A stretch of 64,000 nucleotides of DNA from Uloborus plumipes (taxonomy: Eukaryota; Arthropoda; Arachnida; Araneae; Uloboridae). Below are positions 26,885 to 39,620 of this stretch, one piece after another (within the stretch, counting starts at the first letter, position 1; every line of letters begins with the position of its first letter). The DNA lies in assembly GCA_038373865.1 (NCBI GenBank), contig JAXGGA010001619.1, forward strand, positions 81,925 to 145,924. Reading direction: 5' to 3'. The notes below the pieces were generated by a model. That model searched no databases, had not been told where the DNA came from, and saw only the letters and a list, made by a program, of their open reading frames with translations. The translations under genes and the position numbers were made by a program.

Positions 26885-28798
26885 CTAGCTGCGTGCCCCG
26901 GCGTTGCACGGGCTGTAATGTAGTGAAGGCAGTTTAAGAAAACTATTCGCCACCAAGGCGGCTCGCCTTTAAAGTAATGAGGAAAGTTTAAATAGTTTAC
27001 TCGCCGTCAAGGCGGCTCGCCCTTACAGTAGCGAGGAAAGTTTCAATAAACTACTCGCCGCCAAGGCGGCTAGCCTTTAAAGTACCAAGAAAAAGTTTAA
27101 CAAACTACTCCCTGCTAAAGCGGTTCACTAAAAAGCTTTCCTGCATCAAAGAATAAATCGAATTATTTGCACATGCTTCCTCAAAAATAAAGACGATGTT
27201 AAGTAGCGCATACTTAGCACTCTCCCTAAATGACATATAAAATTCCTTACCAAAAACAATTATTTCCCAACCGCTTTCTTCCTGTAAAATTAATTGAAAA
27301 TTAAGAGAAAAAATGCGTCATTAATAATTAGAATAAAAACAATTATTAGAACTTTGTTATAACACGTATTCAAAATGACTATGGAAAAAATAACACTCTT
27401 TCATTTTAAAAAGTTCAATTTAATTAACGTTTTAATTTAAAATCGCAATGGAAAGAAATAAATATCTTGGAATTGTAAATAGTTCAATAATTTAATTAAC
27501 GTTTTAATTCAAAATGGCAACAGTAAGAAATAAATGTCTTGGAATTTTAAATAGTTCAATAATTTAATTAACCTTTTTATTCAAAATGGCAACGGTAAGA
27601 GATATATGTCTTGGAATCTTTTTAAACAGTTCAATAATTTAATTAACGTTTTTATTCAAAATGGCAACGGTAAGAAATAATGTCTTAGAATTTTAAATAG
27701 TTCAATAATTTAATTAACGTTTTAATTCAAAATGGCAACGGCAAGAAATAAATGTCTTGGAATCTTAAATAGTTCAATAATTTAATTAACGCTTTAATTC
27801 AGAATGGCAATGGAAACAAGTAAAAGTCTTGGAATTTTAAATAGTTCAAGAAATTTAATTAAAGTTTTAATTCAAAATGGCAACGAAAAGGAATAAATGT
27901 CTTGGAATTTTAAAAAGTGCAAAAATTTAATTAACGTTGAAATTAGTACATCAGCTAATTGACGTCGTAGAATTACGCGGTTGGTCTTATTGTCTTCGTT
28001 AGAAAATTTCGAGTCGAATGGTACTATGTTTGATTCCCTAGTCTCAGCGGTTTTTGAGGAGTTCAAGCTTCAGACGGACAGACAGACGCGGGCAGATTTT
28101 AATTGTAGTAATTATAACACGTATTCAAAATGACTATGGAAAAAATAACACTCTTTCATTTTAAAAAGTTCAATTTAAGTAACGTTTTAATTCAAAATCG
28201 CAATGGAAAGAAATAAATATCTTGGAATTTTAAATAGTTCAATAATTTAATTAACGTTTTAATTCAAAATGGCAACAGTAAGAAATAAATGTCTTGGAAT
28301 TTTAAATAGTTCAATAATTTAATTAACATTTTTATTCAAAATGGCAACGGTAAGAGATATATGTCTTGGAATCTTTTTAAACAATTCAATAATTTAATTA
28401 ACGTTTTAATTCAAAATGGCAACGGCAAGAAATAAATGTCTTGGAATCTTAAATAGTTCAATAATTTAATTAACGCTGTAATTCAGAATGGCAACGGAAA
28501 GAAATAAAAGTCTTGGAATTTTAAATAGTTCAAGAAATTTAATTAAAGTTTTAATTCAAAATGGCAACGAAAAGGAATAAATGTCTTGGAATTTTAAAAA
28601 GTGCAAAAATTTAATTAACGTTGAAATTAGTATCTCAGCTAACTGACGTCGTAGAATTACGCGGTTGGTCTTATTGTCTTCGTTAGAAAATTTCGAGTCG
28701 AATGGTGCTATGTTTGATTCCCTACTCTCAGCGGTTTTTGAGGAGTTCAAGCTTCAGACGGACAGACAGACGCGGGCAGATTTCAATAGTATTAATGA
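26885..28798 (-). mobile_element. Helitron-like non-autonomous element packed with tandem repeats
   Basis: Read on the minus strand it starts with TC after an A (TCATTAATACTATTG, 28798) and ends in CTAG before a T (26888-26885), as Helitrons do. The 3' end has a short hairpin (CGTGC/GCACG) just before CTAG. The body holds many copies of a unit of roughly 75 bp (core AATGGCAACGGTAAGAAATA), and a block of about 690 bp is duplicated (27350-28100 versus 28105-28790), including a second internal copy of the 5' end near 28070-28100. There is no Rep/helicase. No target duplication is expected. The Helitron call rests on the ends only. Confidence 0.6.
27340..28790. repeat. ~75-bp tandem repeat array inside the Helitron-like element
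   Basis: Successive units share AATGGCAACGG-AAGAAATA, TGTCTTGGAATTTTAAATAG and TTCAATAATTTAATTAACG, with small indels. About six to seven units occur in each of two larger blocks that end in the same GACAGACAGACGCGGGCAGA-type sequence. No reading frame persists across units. Confidence 0.85.
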
Positions 28799-28799
28799 T

Positions 28800-29147
28800 T
28801 CTAGTTTAGCACAGAACGTACTCCCAAGATTAAATGCCTAGTAACAGACTTTCTACAAATATCCCCAATTGCAATAAGCATGTGTATGTGTTTTTTGTAG
28901 TCTTGTGTGTATGTGTGTAGAGCGTGAACACCACCGTCCTGAAGGAGCAGAGGCCCAGGACCAGTGGAGCTATCCCGCACCTCTAAAGGCGGGTGGGAGA
29001 CGTAGAAACACAGAGAATCAAAAGAGTCAAAAATCAAAAGACAACTCAGGTCTAAAAGATATTAATAAGAAACTCGTAGTTTGGTTATAAAAAAAAGCCA
29101 AATGTCATTCGTTACTTGGACAAAGCATTTGAAAAATATTCGCATAT
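28800..29147. other. Unassigned stretch, locally GC-richer
   Basis: 28910-29010 is richer in GC than its surroundings (GAAGGAGCAGAGGCCCAGGA) with short open frames on both strands, but no protein family is recognised. It lies between the Helitron-like element and a Tc1 copy. Confidence 0.35.
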
Positions 29148-29148
29148 A

Positions 29149-30286
29149 CACTGCTCGACATTGAAAATGCAACACCAAGAAGGAGTGGTCAGAAATTGAT
29201 GAAATTTGGTAAGAAGACAGAGACAGCATGGAACAATAAGTGATATTTATTTCAAAATAAATAAGCAAAATTTAGAGCGAGGACGGCGTCGGGTCAGTAA
29301 GAAGTAGGACCACCGCGAACAGCGATGCACGAAGAAACACGTCTAGGCATGGAGTCAATAAGCCTGCGGATGGTGTCCTGAGGGATGGCACTCCATTCCC
29401 TTTCAACCATTTGCCACAGTTCGTCCTCTGAACGAGGCAGTGACAGGTTCTGCAAACGGCGTCCAATCACGTCCCACACATGTTCGATTGGTGACAAGTC
29501 AGGAGATTATGGTGACCAGGAAAGCATCTGTACACCTCGTAGAGCATGTTGCCTGATTCGAGCACTGTGAGGCCGGACGTTATCCTGTTGAAAAATTGCA
29601 TTTGGCAGACCCTGAAGGTAGGGGATTGCCACCGACCGCAGTACATTATCTACATATCGTTGGGCCGTCATAGTGGCCCCGAATACGAACTAGAGGTGAT
29701 ACGGAATTGTATGCAATAGCGCCCCAAACCATTATGCCACGTTGTCGCGCTGTGGGGCGTTCCACAGTTACTGCCGGATTCGATCTTTCTCCACGTCGAC
29801 GCCACACACGTATGCGATGCGCAAGCGGTCTGACATCACTCTGGCTGCACCTGCACCCCTCAATGTGGCTACATTTCCTCTTTCCAACCATCTCCGACAC
29901 AGCCGATGCACAGTGCTTGCATCCATGTGGGTATCAGCTGCAATTTGACGTATGGACCAACCTCCCCTTCTCAGTCCGATCACCATACCCCTTGTAAAGT
30001 CGTCTATATGCTGGAAGTGTCTTCGTTGAGGACGGCGTGGCATTTCCTCCTATCACACGTATCCTTCGAGACAAAAACCAAATTTCTCCGATAATTAGTC
30101 TGGCAGAAAAACCAACATGAACATAGCCCACTTTTCAACTTCATTCTCTTATATCTTACTTCACGTGCGTCGGAGAGCTGCGCATTTCATATCATTTGCA
30201 TAACTCAGTGACGTGCGTCTACGGTAAAATTTGCATGAATTTCTGACCACTTCTTCTTGGTGTTGCATTTTCAATGTCGAGCAGTG
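29149..30286 (-). mobile_element. Tc1-like transposon, internally deleted (copy 2)
   Basis: Same family as 11106-12525: ends CACTGCTCGACATTGAAAAT at 29149 and the complement at 30286, with TA at 29147-29148 and 30287-30288. It is 1,138 bp against 1,420 bp for copy 1. About 285 bp of the transposase (copy 1 positions about 11776-12060) is missing at the junction near 29819. Outside the deletion the copies are very similar. Confidence 0.93.
29294..30043 (-). pseudogene. Tc1 transposase remnant retaining the catalytic Asp
   Basis: The N-terminus (MPRRPQRRHF) and helix-turn-helix are readable to the deletion junction near 29819. The deletion removes the second DNA-binding part and the first catalytic Asp region. 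Downstream, an extra G near 29674 (TGGCCCC against TGCCCC in copy 1) shifts the frame. The segment encoding QQDNVRPH (about 29570-29595) keeps the Asp that copy 1 has lost, and SPIEHVWDVIGRRL and the C-terminus follow. It cannot be functional. Confidence 0.9.
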
Positions 30287-30288
30287 TA

Positions 30289-33026
30289 CTTTAGAGAAAA
30301 AAATATTAGATTCACAACAAACACAGCATCATGTTTTTTTCTCCTAATTTTGAGACTGATAGTTTGAATAGCTATAGCATTAGTCTTACATAACTTGGAG
30401 ACCGACATTTTCGAAAGTGATTATTCATCTTGGGTGATATATCATTAGATGCTATACAATCATTAGTCATCACTGCAAAATGATGTAAACAGCTAATAAT
30501 GATGAATTAGAATAACATCTGAATGAGATATAGAGTGGTCAGATTTTATCCCTAGGTAAAGCTGATGTAAGCAATTCGAACATAATTTAATTTGTTTTTA
30601 TGCTAATTGACAACTATAGGTAGTGGTATTTTAAGCCTTTTTTTTTTAATTTGTTGTACGAAACGACATTTTCCATCTATTTCAAAGTACAGTAGAATGA
30701 CAAAACTGCAAACGACAATAGTCCGAAACGTCAAAAATAGTGTAGATGTAATTATTCATATTGTACTGATTATTTTTCCTACCTCTCTTTCTCTCTCTCT
30801 TGTGTTAGTCAAGACATTAAAAACATCTTCGCTTTCTTTTTCTTGCATCAGGAGATTTTTAAACCAATTTTTTGAAATTGTTTCTGGTGAACAACTATTA
30901 CAAAACCAAATTTAGCATTTATTGTCACATTTTTTAACTTTATCAATTTTAAGATTAAGAATTAACCAACTGCAAAAGTAGAAACGCAGGAATGTGGTAA
31001 ATTTTAAGGATAATAAGTTACTCGATCTTGGGGTTTTCTTGCATAAATCATAAGAATTTTTTTCAAAATCTAGGTTTGGTCAAAAATCCTATTGGCAGCC
31101 CTTCATGCAACAGCAATAGAGCTGCATTCTTTCCATCGTCCGAGTTTCCTACCACTTTAATCTTAGATAAAAGTTAGATGTTTAATATGTTTTGATGTAT
31201 TCTATCGCGGCCAAAGTATATATCCATCGATTATGAAATACCCTGAAAAAAAAACGGTTTAATTCGCACATACTTTATTCACCAAGAAAACTGATTTATC
31301 TCTCAAGAGGTAGAAAGAACACGCTTTGCTAATTAATTTCTTGTACATAAGCTCATAGCGTGCAAATAATTAAGACTCTATAAGACATACGCTAGCAAAC
31401 TGATGATTGAAATGAACTAAATTACTCATGAACAAAGAAAAAAAAAGTTTTTTTTTTTCAAAGTTCCATTCGATGCTAAATGATTTTAATGCAGAACACT
31501 TCCTAAAATAGCACATATTAGTCATTATTTTCAAACAAAGGCTTTGTAATAGTTGAAAAATTTTTTCTTCTTTGTTTCCCCATTCTCTCTCTCCATCTTT
31601 ATATACTTAAAATTTCGTTTTTCTATAATACGTACTGCCACATCCAATTGGTAACAGAAAAATTAAAATGCAGTATTAATATGCAGGAGGAAAATTGCAA
31701 TTTTTTGGTTTGTATGTGAAACTTCGTGGCTTTATTATTTATTCTTTTATTAACTTTATAAAAATATAAGTACGACTGTTTTTTTTTCTTTTTACAATAT
31801 GTCCTCGACTGCAAAAGTTTGTTGTTTTCGTTTTTAATTGTTCTATATATAACATACTTAGTCAGACTTTTTTTTGAGAGAGAGAGAGGACACGTGTTGG
31901 CTGCTTTTTGAAAACCAAAAAAATAGTAGAAAAGTATATTTGAAAAGTGGGTAATTAAGTACATTTTTTTTTCTTGAAATAAAAAGTATCTGCTATTATT
32001 ATATTCTAAACGTAAAAATATTTTCTGAAAGTGACTCAAAACTCTAAAAAAATAATTTATGAAGAGTATTTTTTTTCTTTTTAATGCTAACTCATTACCG
32101 GTTTTTTCTTAAGTATTAACATGTTCATAAAATACTAGTTCTTGAACAGCTTAGTAAAAAAAAAAGTAAAACAATCCTGGATTATGAATTTTCTTCCCTC
32201 TATCTCAGAAATACTATTTCCAGTTCAACATACGAAAACAAACTTGAAGTGCTTAAAATGTAAATTTTTTCTGAATGTGAGAGAAAAAAAATCCTAACAA
32301 AGAGGGAAAAAGAAATAAGAATAAGGAATGTTTTAAATAAGCATAAAACAAGGATAAGAAAACATAAGAGAAGTCCTTTTTAACCTGAGATTCTTCTCTT
32401 CTAAATGAAAAACCTAATAAACCCCGAAAAAATAAAAGATTAAAAAAATAAGCTTTAATGTCTACATTTCGAGTTTTTTGTCTCCTTTTCTCATCTTCGC
32501 TATTATTTCTAGCTATCCCTTACAATTGCTGAGTTTACCATGGACAAAGGTTGTGAAACAGTTTTAAGTAGTTTCACAGCTTCCACGATTATTGCTTCGC
32601 TAATCCTTGACTTAAAATCCAATATTTTTCCGCAACTGCTTTAAGTTGTCTTTGAACAAGTTCAGTAATATTACTATTTTCTTTTTTTAAATTATGCTAC
32701 TAACAAAACTGCTAATTTTTACTGAAGAGTAGCTAGTTGTTTTCGTTTTTTTTAATGTATTTATTTATTTCTTTATTTTAAGAAAAACTTTATGGTTTTA
32801 GTAGAATTTTCTAATTTTTGCTTTTCATTTCAGGTTAACATAAGTATACTTACAGAAAATGTTAATGGAATAACTCCTTGTTCAAGAATTAGTCATAAAA
32901 ATGAAGAATACTCAATGTTTATTTTCAATTTAGTTTTCTCTCAAATGTTTAACATTGTGTTTGAACATGTTGAGTATTAGTTTCATCCTTCTTTTATTTA
33001 AAATTTTGCCAACAGCAAAACTGTAT

Positions 33027-33057
<31 letters not shown>

Positions 33058-33479
33058 TTTTATTTTTTTTTTTTTTTTGCCAAAAATGGGTAGTTTTTTT
33101 TTCTATGATATTTTGTATAAGTGCTGGATTTTATTGACTTCTAAAAAAGTACACTTTCAGAAATTGCACATTGACCAAATAACTTCAAAAAGGACCCAGC
33201 CAGCAAAATTATTTAGAAGAGTAATAAAAACATATCATCTCTAAACAAAATAATTAGGCAGGTGTAATGAAATGTATTTTACTTTCCATGATGAAAAAAT
33301 TCATCCTGTTAGAGTCCAGAAATCAGCACAAAAAATTATTAACGTAACGATTATAATTTGTTTTCTGAAGTGCCTAGCATACTTTATGTAGTTTAAACTA
33401 ACACAGCATCAACTTCTTTGTGGCTACGTGTCTTGATCACATCCCCTTGGCGCTTATTTCATTTTTTTAATTAAAAAAC
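30289..33479. other. AT-rich DNA, no gene seen
   Basis: Only low-complexity frames are present, such as the Phe/Lys-rich minus-strand frame at about 31623-32039. No family, terminal repeat or RNA gene was recognised. Contains an (ATTT)n run near 33028-33062. Confidence 0.45.
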
Positions 33480-33771
33480 GAATGTTTGGTATGTCCTATC
33501 CTAAACCCATGCGGGATATGGTACGCAAATAGAATCCCCCCATTTCAGCGACAGCCCAAGTTTACACTAATGTTCCCTGTATATTTGAAAGGCAGCTGGA
33601 ATGTGTAAATCGCGCGTCAGCTGTTAAATAATTACGGCCGTTACTGCTCGGAAATGGAAACAAAGGATGGCGTGAATATACAGCGAAACGTTCATGCAAC
33701 TGTAAAAGCAATTTATTTCTCACTTCCGACGATATTCGTGGTTGAAAGAGGTGTTTATGCATAAAATCAAA
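33480..33771. other. GC-richer island, unassigned
   Basis: Compared with flanking DNA this block is richer in GC and CpG (for example AAATCGCGCGTCAGCTG, GGCCGTTACTGC). It lacks terminal repeats, and the 70-residue minus-strand frame matches no family I know. It could be an old element, a regulatory region or an exon fragment. It ends where a MITE begins. Confidence 0.3.
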
Positions 33772-34241
33772 CACTGCAAAAAATAAACTGTTGTTTTTAC
33801 TGTATAATACTGGTAGCAGGGGATCCAGTTTAAAACTGTAAAATTAGCAATTTTACAGTTTCTTACTATAAACTAGCAATTTCATAGTTTATTACTGTAA
33901 AGTGCAATTTTACAGTTTATTACAACAACATTAGCTTTATTATACTGCAAAAACAACAGTATAATACTGGCAGCAGAAGTTCCGGTTTAAAATTGTAAAA
34001 TGCACAGTAATACACTGTAAAATTAGCAATTTTAGTTTATTACTTTAAAATTAGCAATTTACAGTTTATTACTGTAAATTTAGCAATTTACAGTTTATTA
34101 GTGTAAAATTAGCAATTTACAGTTTATTAGTGTAAAATTAGCAATTTTGCAGTTTATTACTGTAAAATTATCAGTTATTACACTTTGACACTATAAAATT
34201 AGCTTTATTATACTGTAAAAGCAACATCTCTTTCTTACATT
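33772..34241. mobile_element. Palindrome-rich MITE, copy A (expanded)
   Basis: It begins CACTGCAAAAAATAAACTG and contains many repeats of a roughly 32-bp palindromic word built from CTGTAAAATTAGCAATTTTA. The diagnostic segment AATACTGGCAGCAG occurs within it. Related copies lie at 52.0, 53.5, 54.1, 58.3 and 62.8 kb. This copy has the most internal repeats. It is non-coding. Confidence 0.75.
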
Positions 34242-35452
34242 AAAACTTTTAGAAGTTTTTATATGCACAGATATATTGTTTGCAAATTGAAGTCCTTGTT
34301 GAAGCTCCTATATTGATTTTATCTATTAATTTTGCTTTTACATACCATAGTAAAATTTCTCGGAATGTTTCTATTAAGTGAGCAAAATCAAAATTGCTTT
34401 TCGTTTAAAGAGACCTGTGAATTGAATGCTTACTAGATGTAGATGTAGCAAACCTAACCTGATAACATACATAATACATAGTATGGTTAGAATTTACGTA
34501 GCCTTCACAATGCCGCCAAGTTAACTCTGCTCCTATATAGCTTGATTAATTACAGGCAACAGTCCTAATATGTTTGTATGTTTTCAGTTTGCGTTCATGA
34601 GCATTTGAATAAAAACATTTTTTACTACACAATACTTTTGTTGAAGATGTTTAATTCCTTACTGAAATGCACAAGGACAAAATGAGACCTCAACACAGGT
34701 GGCCCTAATGTAATTTGAATTCGTAATCTTCGCACTCTATTTAGTACTGGAATTAATCCCACTCTAATCGTATTTTTGAACCGTTAGTTGAAAACGAGTG
34801 CCGTGGGTACAAGAAAATGAAAACCCTTCTTCAGAAACAGAAGAGTTTTGTCGCACAGTTCGCTCCTATTGTTATACTAAAGAATTAATATTTGCAATTC
34901 AGTATGTATGTTTTATTTCAATTGCAATTTATTTATCATTTTATTTGGATATATATCCAAGTGCACAGTCGAAGCTCAAGTAATTATTTACTATTTTTAC
35001 GATTCTTGCTTTAAAAAACCGTAACACTTTCTTTATATTTCTTCATTAAGATTCAAATAAAAGTGCCAACGAATTACATTTTATTATTAACACAATTTCT
35101 TTGCTAATTTGATCCATTGTATCTGAAAAAAAGGAAAATATAATTCTGTTAAGATCGTAGTATTGAATTGAATAAAATGTCATTTACTGAATGTAATCAC
35201 TAATGAATATTCATAATCATCAAAATTGTACTATAGTTGGTAAACTTTTACCACATGAAATAATACTTGAAATTGTTTTTTGAAAAGCCGGTTAGTATGT
35301 CGATAGAGAAAGTACGAAATTTACAACGCCAAACATCACAAGTTTACAACGGAACATTAATTTTTTTTTTTTTTTTAGTTTCATTTCTAACTATCAATAC
35401 CACCCAAAAACAGTTCAAAATGACAGTAAAAGCAAGAATGAATAAAAAATAA
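34242..35452. other. AT-rich DNA, nothing recognised
   Basis: No coding or repeat structure is supported here. Confidence 0.4.
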
Positions 35453-35454
35453 TA

Positions 35455-36804
35455 CACTCACTGCCAAAAGTTAAGCACAGAGAGGAAAATGTAAATTTCC
35501 GAAAGCCAATCTGAAGTAGAGAGGCTACTATTCGCTACAGAGGTAGCTGGAAGTATGCAAATAAGTTAAGTAACGGTCAATCAGGGCTTCGTGCAGGGAA
35601 ATATACAAAGGAGGCATTCGTATAAGAAGGAAGCATAATGAAGGGTTACAGCAGTTACATGTAAGTGCTGATAAAAGATTGTTAGAATTCTCCCACGATT
35701 TGTTTTCAACACAGACGTGTTTGTATGGCTTCCAGACGACGAATAGAAGATTCTGAGCGGTGGCGCAATGTCGGATGTATTAAAGCAGGACAATCAATCA
35801 CAGACGTTTCCCTTTTATTGGCGGTCATCATTCCGTCACTTCACAATTATAGAAACAATTCCTAACGAGCCAAGCAGTTATCCGAAGACCTGTGACAGGT
35901 ATCCCAAGGGTTACTAACCCCTCGGAAGATCTTAATATTGCTGTTGTAGCCAAAGGGAACCCAAGAGCGACCTCCACCCGCATGACATCTATGGTTGCAG
36001 CGGCCATTGGTAAGACCCCACTACTGTATCTTCCACTACTGTGTGCCGAAAACTACACATGAATGGCCTGTATGCCCGGGTACCACGGTCTTGTGTTCTG
36101 CTCTCCGTCCAATCCAGAGGGGTACGATTAAAGTGGTGCCGCCAACATATGAGTTGGACTGTGTCTGATTGGGGCAACATTATGTTCATAGATGAGTCGA
36201 GATTTACGCTGCAACCCGATGACAAGCGTGCAAGAGTGTGGAGAGAGCAAGGAGTACCCAAACAGCTCCAGAACATTGTCGAACAGCACGCATTTCGAGC
36301 TGGAAATGTCATGGTCTGGGCAGGGATTTCGTTGAGATATCGCACCGACCTGCACATCTACAGACAGGGATCTGTTACGGCTATAGGTATCGGGATGAAG
36401 TCCTAGACCCCACTGTAAGATTGTACGCTGCCTCTCACAGAGCTGGAAACTGCTCTACTGGAGGAATGGCAATTACTAGACTCTGCGATGGTTGATCATC
36501 TCATAAAAAGCATGGTGACACGATGCAAGCTTTGTATGCAGATGAGCGGTGCTCACCTACCCTATTAATTTCAGTTTTTGCTGTTTGTTTAATTTATACA
36601 GCATTTTGTAAATGACTTCAAAATGGCGTCATCTTGTAATTTAGGAAAAATACTATTTTTTTTTAATCTCTGCATGTAATTATGTGTTTTGTTTATTGCA
36701 TAAACGTATTTGGTACTTTCCTGACGCATTTATTGTTAATCAAAGCAGTACTTGACGATTTTTTCGCATTTTACCTTTCCGTGCTTAACTTTTGGCAGTG
36801 AATG
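35455..36804 (+). mobile_element. Tc1-like transposon of a second family
   Basis: A 1,350-bp element with inverted ends of about 25 bp containing CACTGCCAAAAGTTAAGCAC (left, near 35459) and its complement near 36781-36800. TA flanks lie at 35453-35454 and 36805-36806. It contains a plus-strand transposase pseudogene. The ends and protein differ from the family at 11106, so at least two Tc1 lineages were active here. Confidence 0.9.
35727..36568 (+). pseudogene. Tc1 transposase, decayed and deleted
   Basis: It starts MASRRRIEDSERWRNVGCIK followed by AGQSITDVS, the N-terminal helix-turn-helix of a Tc1 transposase, then frameshifts. Middle segments read LKWCRQHMSWTVSDWGNIMF and FIDESRFTLQPDD (first catalytic Asp), followed by RARVWREQG and GNVMVWAGISL. 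The region that should hold the second catalytic Asp (DNARPH block) and the SP-x-x-PIEH block is missing: the frame jumps from about 36440 to C-terminal EEWQLLDSAMVDHLIKSM. At least two frame changes plus this deletion make it inactive. Confidence 0.85.
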
Positions 36805-36806
36805 TA

Positions 36807-37799
36807 TTTAAATAAAAAAATGAATATTAATAATGGAGGTTTAGTAACTTAACTTTCGATATGTGAAATCTAGCAATTAGACGTAATAAGAGCCTAATAC
36901 ATATAATAAGGATCATTTATGTAAAACTATGCCGATTTATACGTCGGAACAGAACTCTAAAGTCCGCCAATGTCCGAAAAAGATGCTCACAACATGCATA
37001 GATCTCTGACAAATGCTAGTCCGAAATCTTACATTATTTCGGAGTCTGCACTTAATTATACCAAATCAAGATTCGGCAAATCACTAATGACCCAAATCCG
37101 ATATCGCACTTAAATGATGGTTGAAACGTCTCTCACATCCGTGATTGAGTCAGAAAACATTCATTTTTACTTCTGGTTGTGCAAATAAATGAAACGAGTT
37201 AAGAAATCAATTTTACGTACTATAGAGATTTTTGAGTAAAAGCAATGTGTTCATAGTGAAAAAGAAAATCTTTACCGGCCTGATTTTATATGAACTAAGG
37301 AAAAAAAATTACTTTTTTTTCAGCTTGACAAAAATATTTCTTGATTTAGTCAACACTTGTCATTTTTTAAAACTAACTTTTCGCGTTTCAATAGTTACCA
37401 ACGAATAATTTTTAGTCTTCGGTAGTCATTAAAGAGGACGGGCTGTTAGCGTTTCATCTTCTCGACATTGCTTTTCTCTTTAGCTATTAACTCCCGCATG
37501 TATATAAATGAAGGGCGTTTCACTTTTTATGTAAGTGTGAAATCGGACTTGTATCGCTACTGATTTACAGAATCACGAATTTTTAAAATTATGGCACACA
37601 AACTCCGAAATAACGTCCAATTTCGAAGTAGGCATCTGTCAACAGCACATTTGAGCAACTATACGGATATTATCCGCTTTCTGAGTTGGGTTCCAATATA
37701 CATGCATAAAATTTATTTTATGTACAAAATAAGTTACGTTAGGAAGAACAAAAACACAACGCATTCATAGATGTTACAATATTTAAAATCATGTCTCTC

Positions 37800-37834
<35 letters not shown>

Positions 37835-39030
37835 GCTTTTAAACTGCTTTTAAAGCTAGTATTCGAAAAAAAAAATCTGCACATGATTTTCTTCTCCCAT
37901 AGTTTTTTTTTTTCCTTTGAACCCGATCTCAGAATCAACTTTCAACAGTTTAAAAACGTACTATTATGTTGCTGAAATCATTTATCATCGTTACATAATT
38001 TTATCCACGGGATGGTGGGAGAAATATGACGGAGATTGAGAGGAGAGTCATTTTTTCCCTGCCATCTGCTAGTGTCACTAATGTCAAAGCCCCTTAATGA
38101 CCCCGTTCATTTACTGCGTGGGTGTGACACCTGAGGGGACTTAACGTCGTTGCAGAGGCGGAAAGTCAATATAAGTTGCGAATCAACTGCTATTCAAAAA
38201 AAAAATGGTTTCTTTGGTGCGGAATATTTCTTTAAACAATTCGATTTTAAACTAAACAAGAAGTTCTGTCAAGAACTAAACGAGCCTACTTTCCCGTACA
38301 TCGACATCGGCATTCTAGCATCTGATCATTATTCTCTTGATTATCTGAGACTAAAAATTAAGTCAAACGTACCTTTTTAGCACTTAAAGCTGATTTCTAA
38401 AAGCAAAATATACCCCTCTCATCAGATGAAGTAGACACATAAAAAGTAAATAAATGAATAAATAAAGCTTTGTCGCACATTTTAAGGAATATAACTGTTA
38501 CAGTTCTTCCGTAGAAAAAATCCTTAATCGTTTTCAAAAAAAATAAATAAATAAAATAAATAAATAAATAAAAGTACAAAAAGCATTAAAACACATTTTA
38601 TCAAAGAAAGAAAAAAAAGAAAAAAAAAACTCGTCCTAATATCTCGAATTTCATTTTTAATCCGTTGCCAGTTGCTAAATATAAATAAAAAATAAAATGC
38701 GCTCGTGATTGAAGAATTTTTGTTCCAAAAAAAATCGTCTGCCAGAAAAAAAATAATAATAATAAATAAAATAAAACAAATGAATAAATAAACAAAAAAT
38801 GATCTGCACAGTCAGTCATTTTTTTCTTCTGAGCCTGCATTTCCGTCATGTTTGCGGAGTCGCAGTCGGAATCAGAGTCCTCACAGAAGATTATTCAGAA
38901 AAGTACTTTACAAACATTATTTATCAAAACCATTTTCTTACAAAGTAAGTTTGAAGGAAATCTGACTTTAAGTTCAGGATCAACATTCAACTTAAATTCC
39001 CCGTAGGCGCTAATATTAAATTTTTTTCTG
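36807..39030. other. AT-rich DNA with simple repeats, no gene seen
   Basis: Poly-T of about 30 bases at about 37801-37831; (AAAT)n runs near 38537-38573 and 38752-38795. Words such as TCCGAAA recur at 36960-37080 and 37600-37620 and may be a decayed repeat, but no ends were defined. Confidence 0.4.
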
Positions 39031-39600
39031 AACGGTTCAATATTGAACGAAAAATGGTTCAAATCAAAAAGAAAAATATGGGAATGAGCCTCTCCGAGAT
39101 CTTTTAAACAAAAAAAAGTTTATTCCATTCGGATGGTTCACTCAGAAGCTATTAGGTGGGGAAAGGTTGCTTAAACGGTTCAATGTTGAACGAAAAATTT
39201 AAAATTTGAATACGGTAATGAAGTATCTTTGCTGAGATCCTTCGAACAAAAAAAAAAGTTTATTTAAATCGGACTGTTCACTCAAAAGTTATTAGGGGTG
39301 ACAGTTTGCTTGAGCGGTTCAATGTTGAACGAAAAATTGTTCAAATCGGAAATGAAAATACGGGAATAAAGTATCCTTGATAAGATCTTTCGAACAAAAA
39401 AAAAGGTTGTTCAAATCGGACTGTTCACTCAAAAGTTAGCATCGCGGGACAGGTTGTGTGAACTGTTTAAAGTTGAACCAAAAATTATTCAAATCGAAAA
39501 ATCGAATATGGGAATGAGCTGTACTCGCCGAGATCTTTCCAACAAAAAAAAGTTTGTCCAAATCGGAATGTTCATTCAAAAGTTATTGGGGGGGGGGGGG
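39031..39600. repeat. Tandem repeat, four units of ~140-148 bp
   Basis: Units begin with GAACGGTTCAATGTTGAACG-like sequence near 39031, 39174, 39313 and 39461. Each carries a GAGATC-TTCGAACAAAAAAAAG block and TCGGACTGTTCACTCAAAAG. The array ends in a poly-G run and CAGACAGATCGACCGACCG near 39601-39620, similar to ends of the Helitron-like elements, so it may be the core of a further non-autonomous element. Confidence 0.82.
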
Positions 39601-39620
39601 GCAGACAGATCGACCGACCG

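Noticed and set aside
26885..28798. CRISPR-like array from the regular ~75-bp repeats
   Set aside because: Units are contiguous diverged tandem repeats without unique spacers, in a eukaryotic transposon context.
31623..32039. 138-residue minus-strand frame
   Set aside because: It is rich in Phe, Lys, Tyr and Asn from AT-rich DNA, with poly-Lys from homopolymers; no motif or family.
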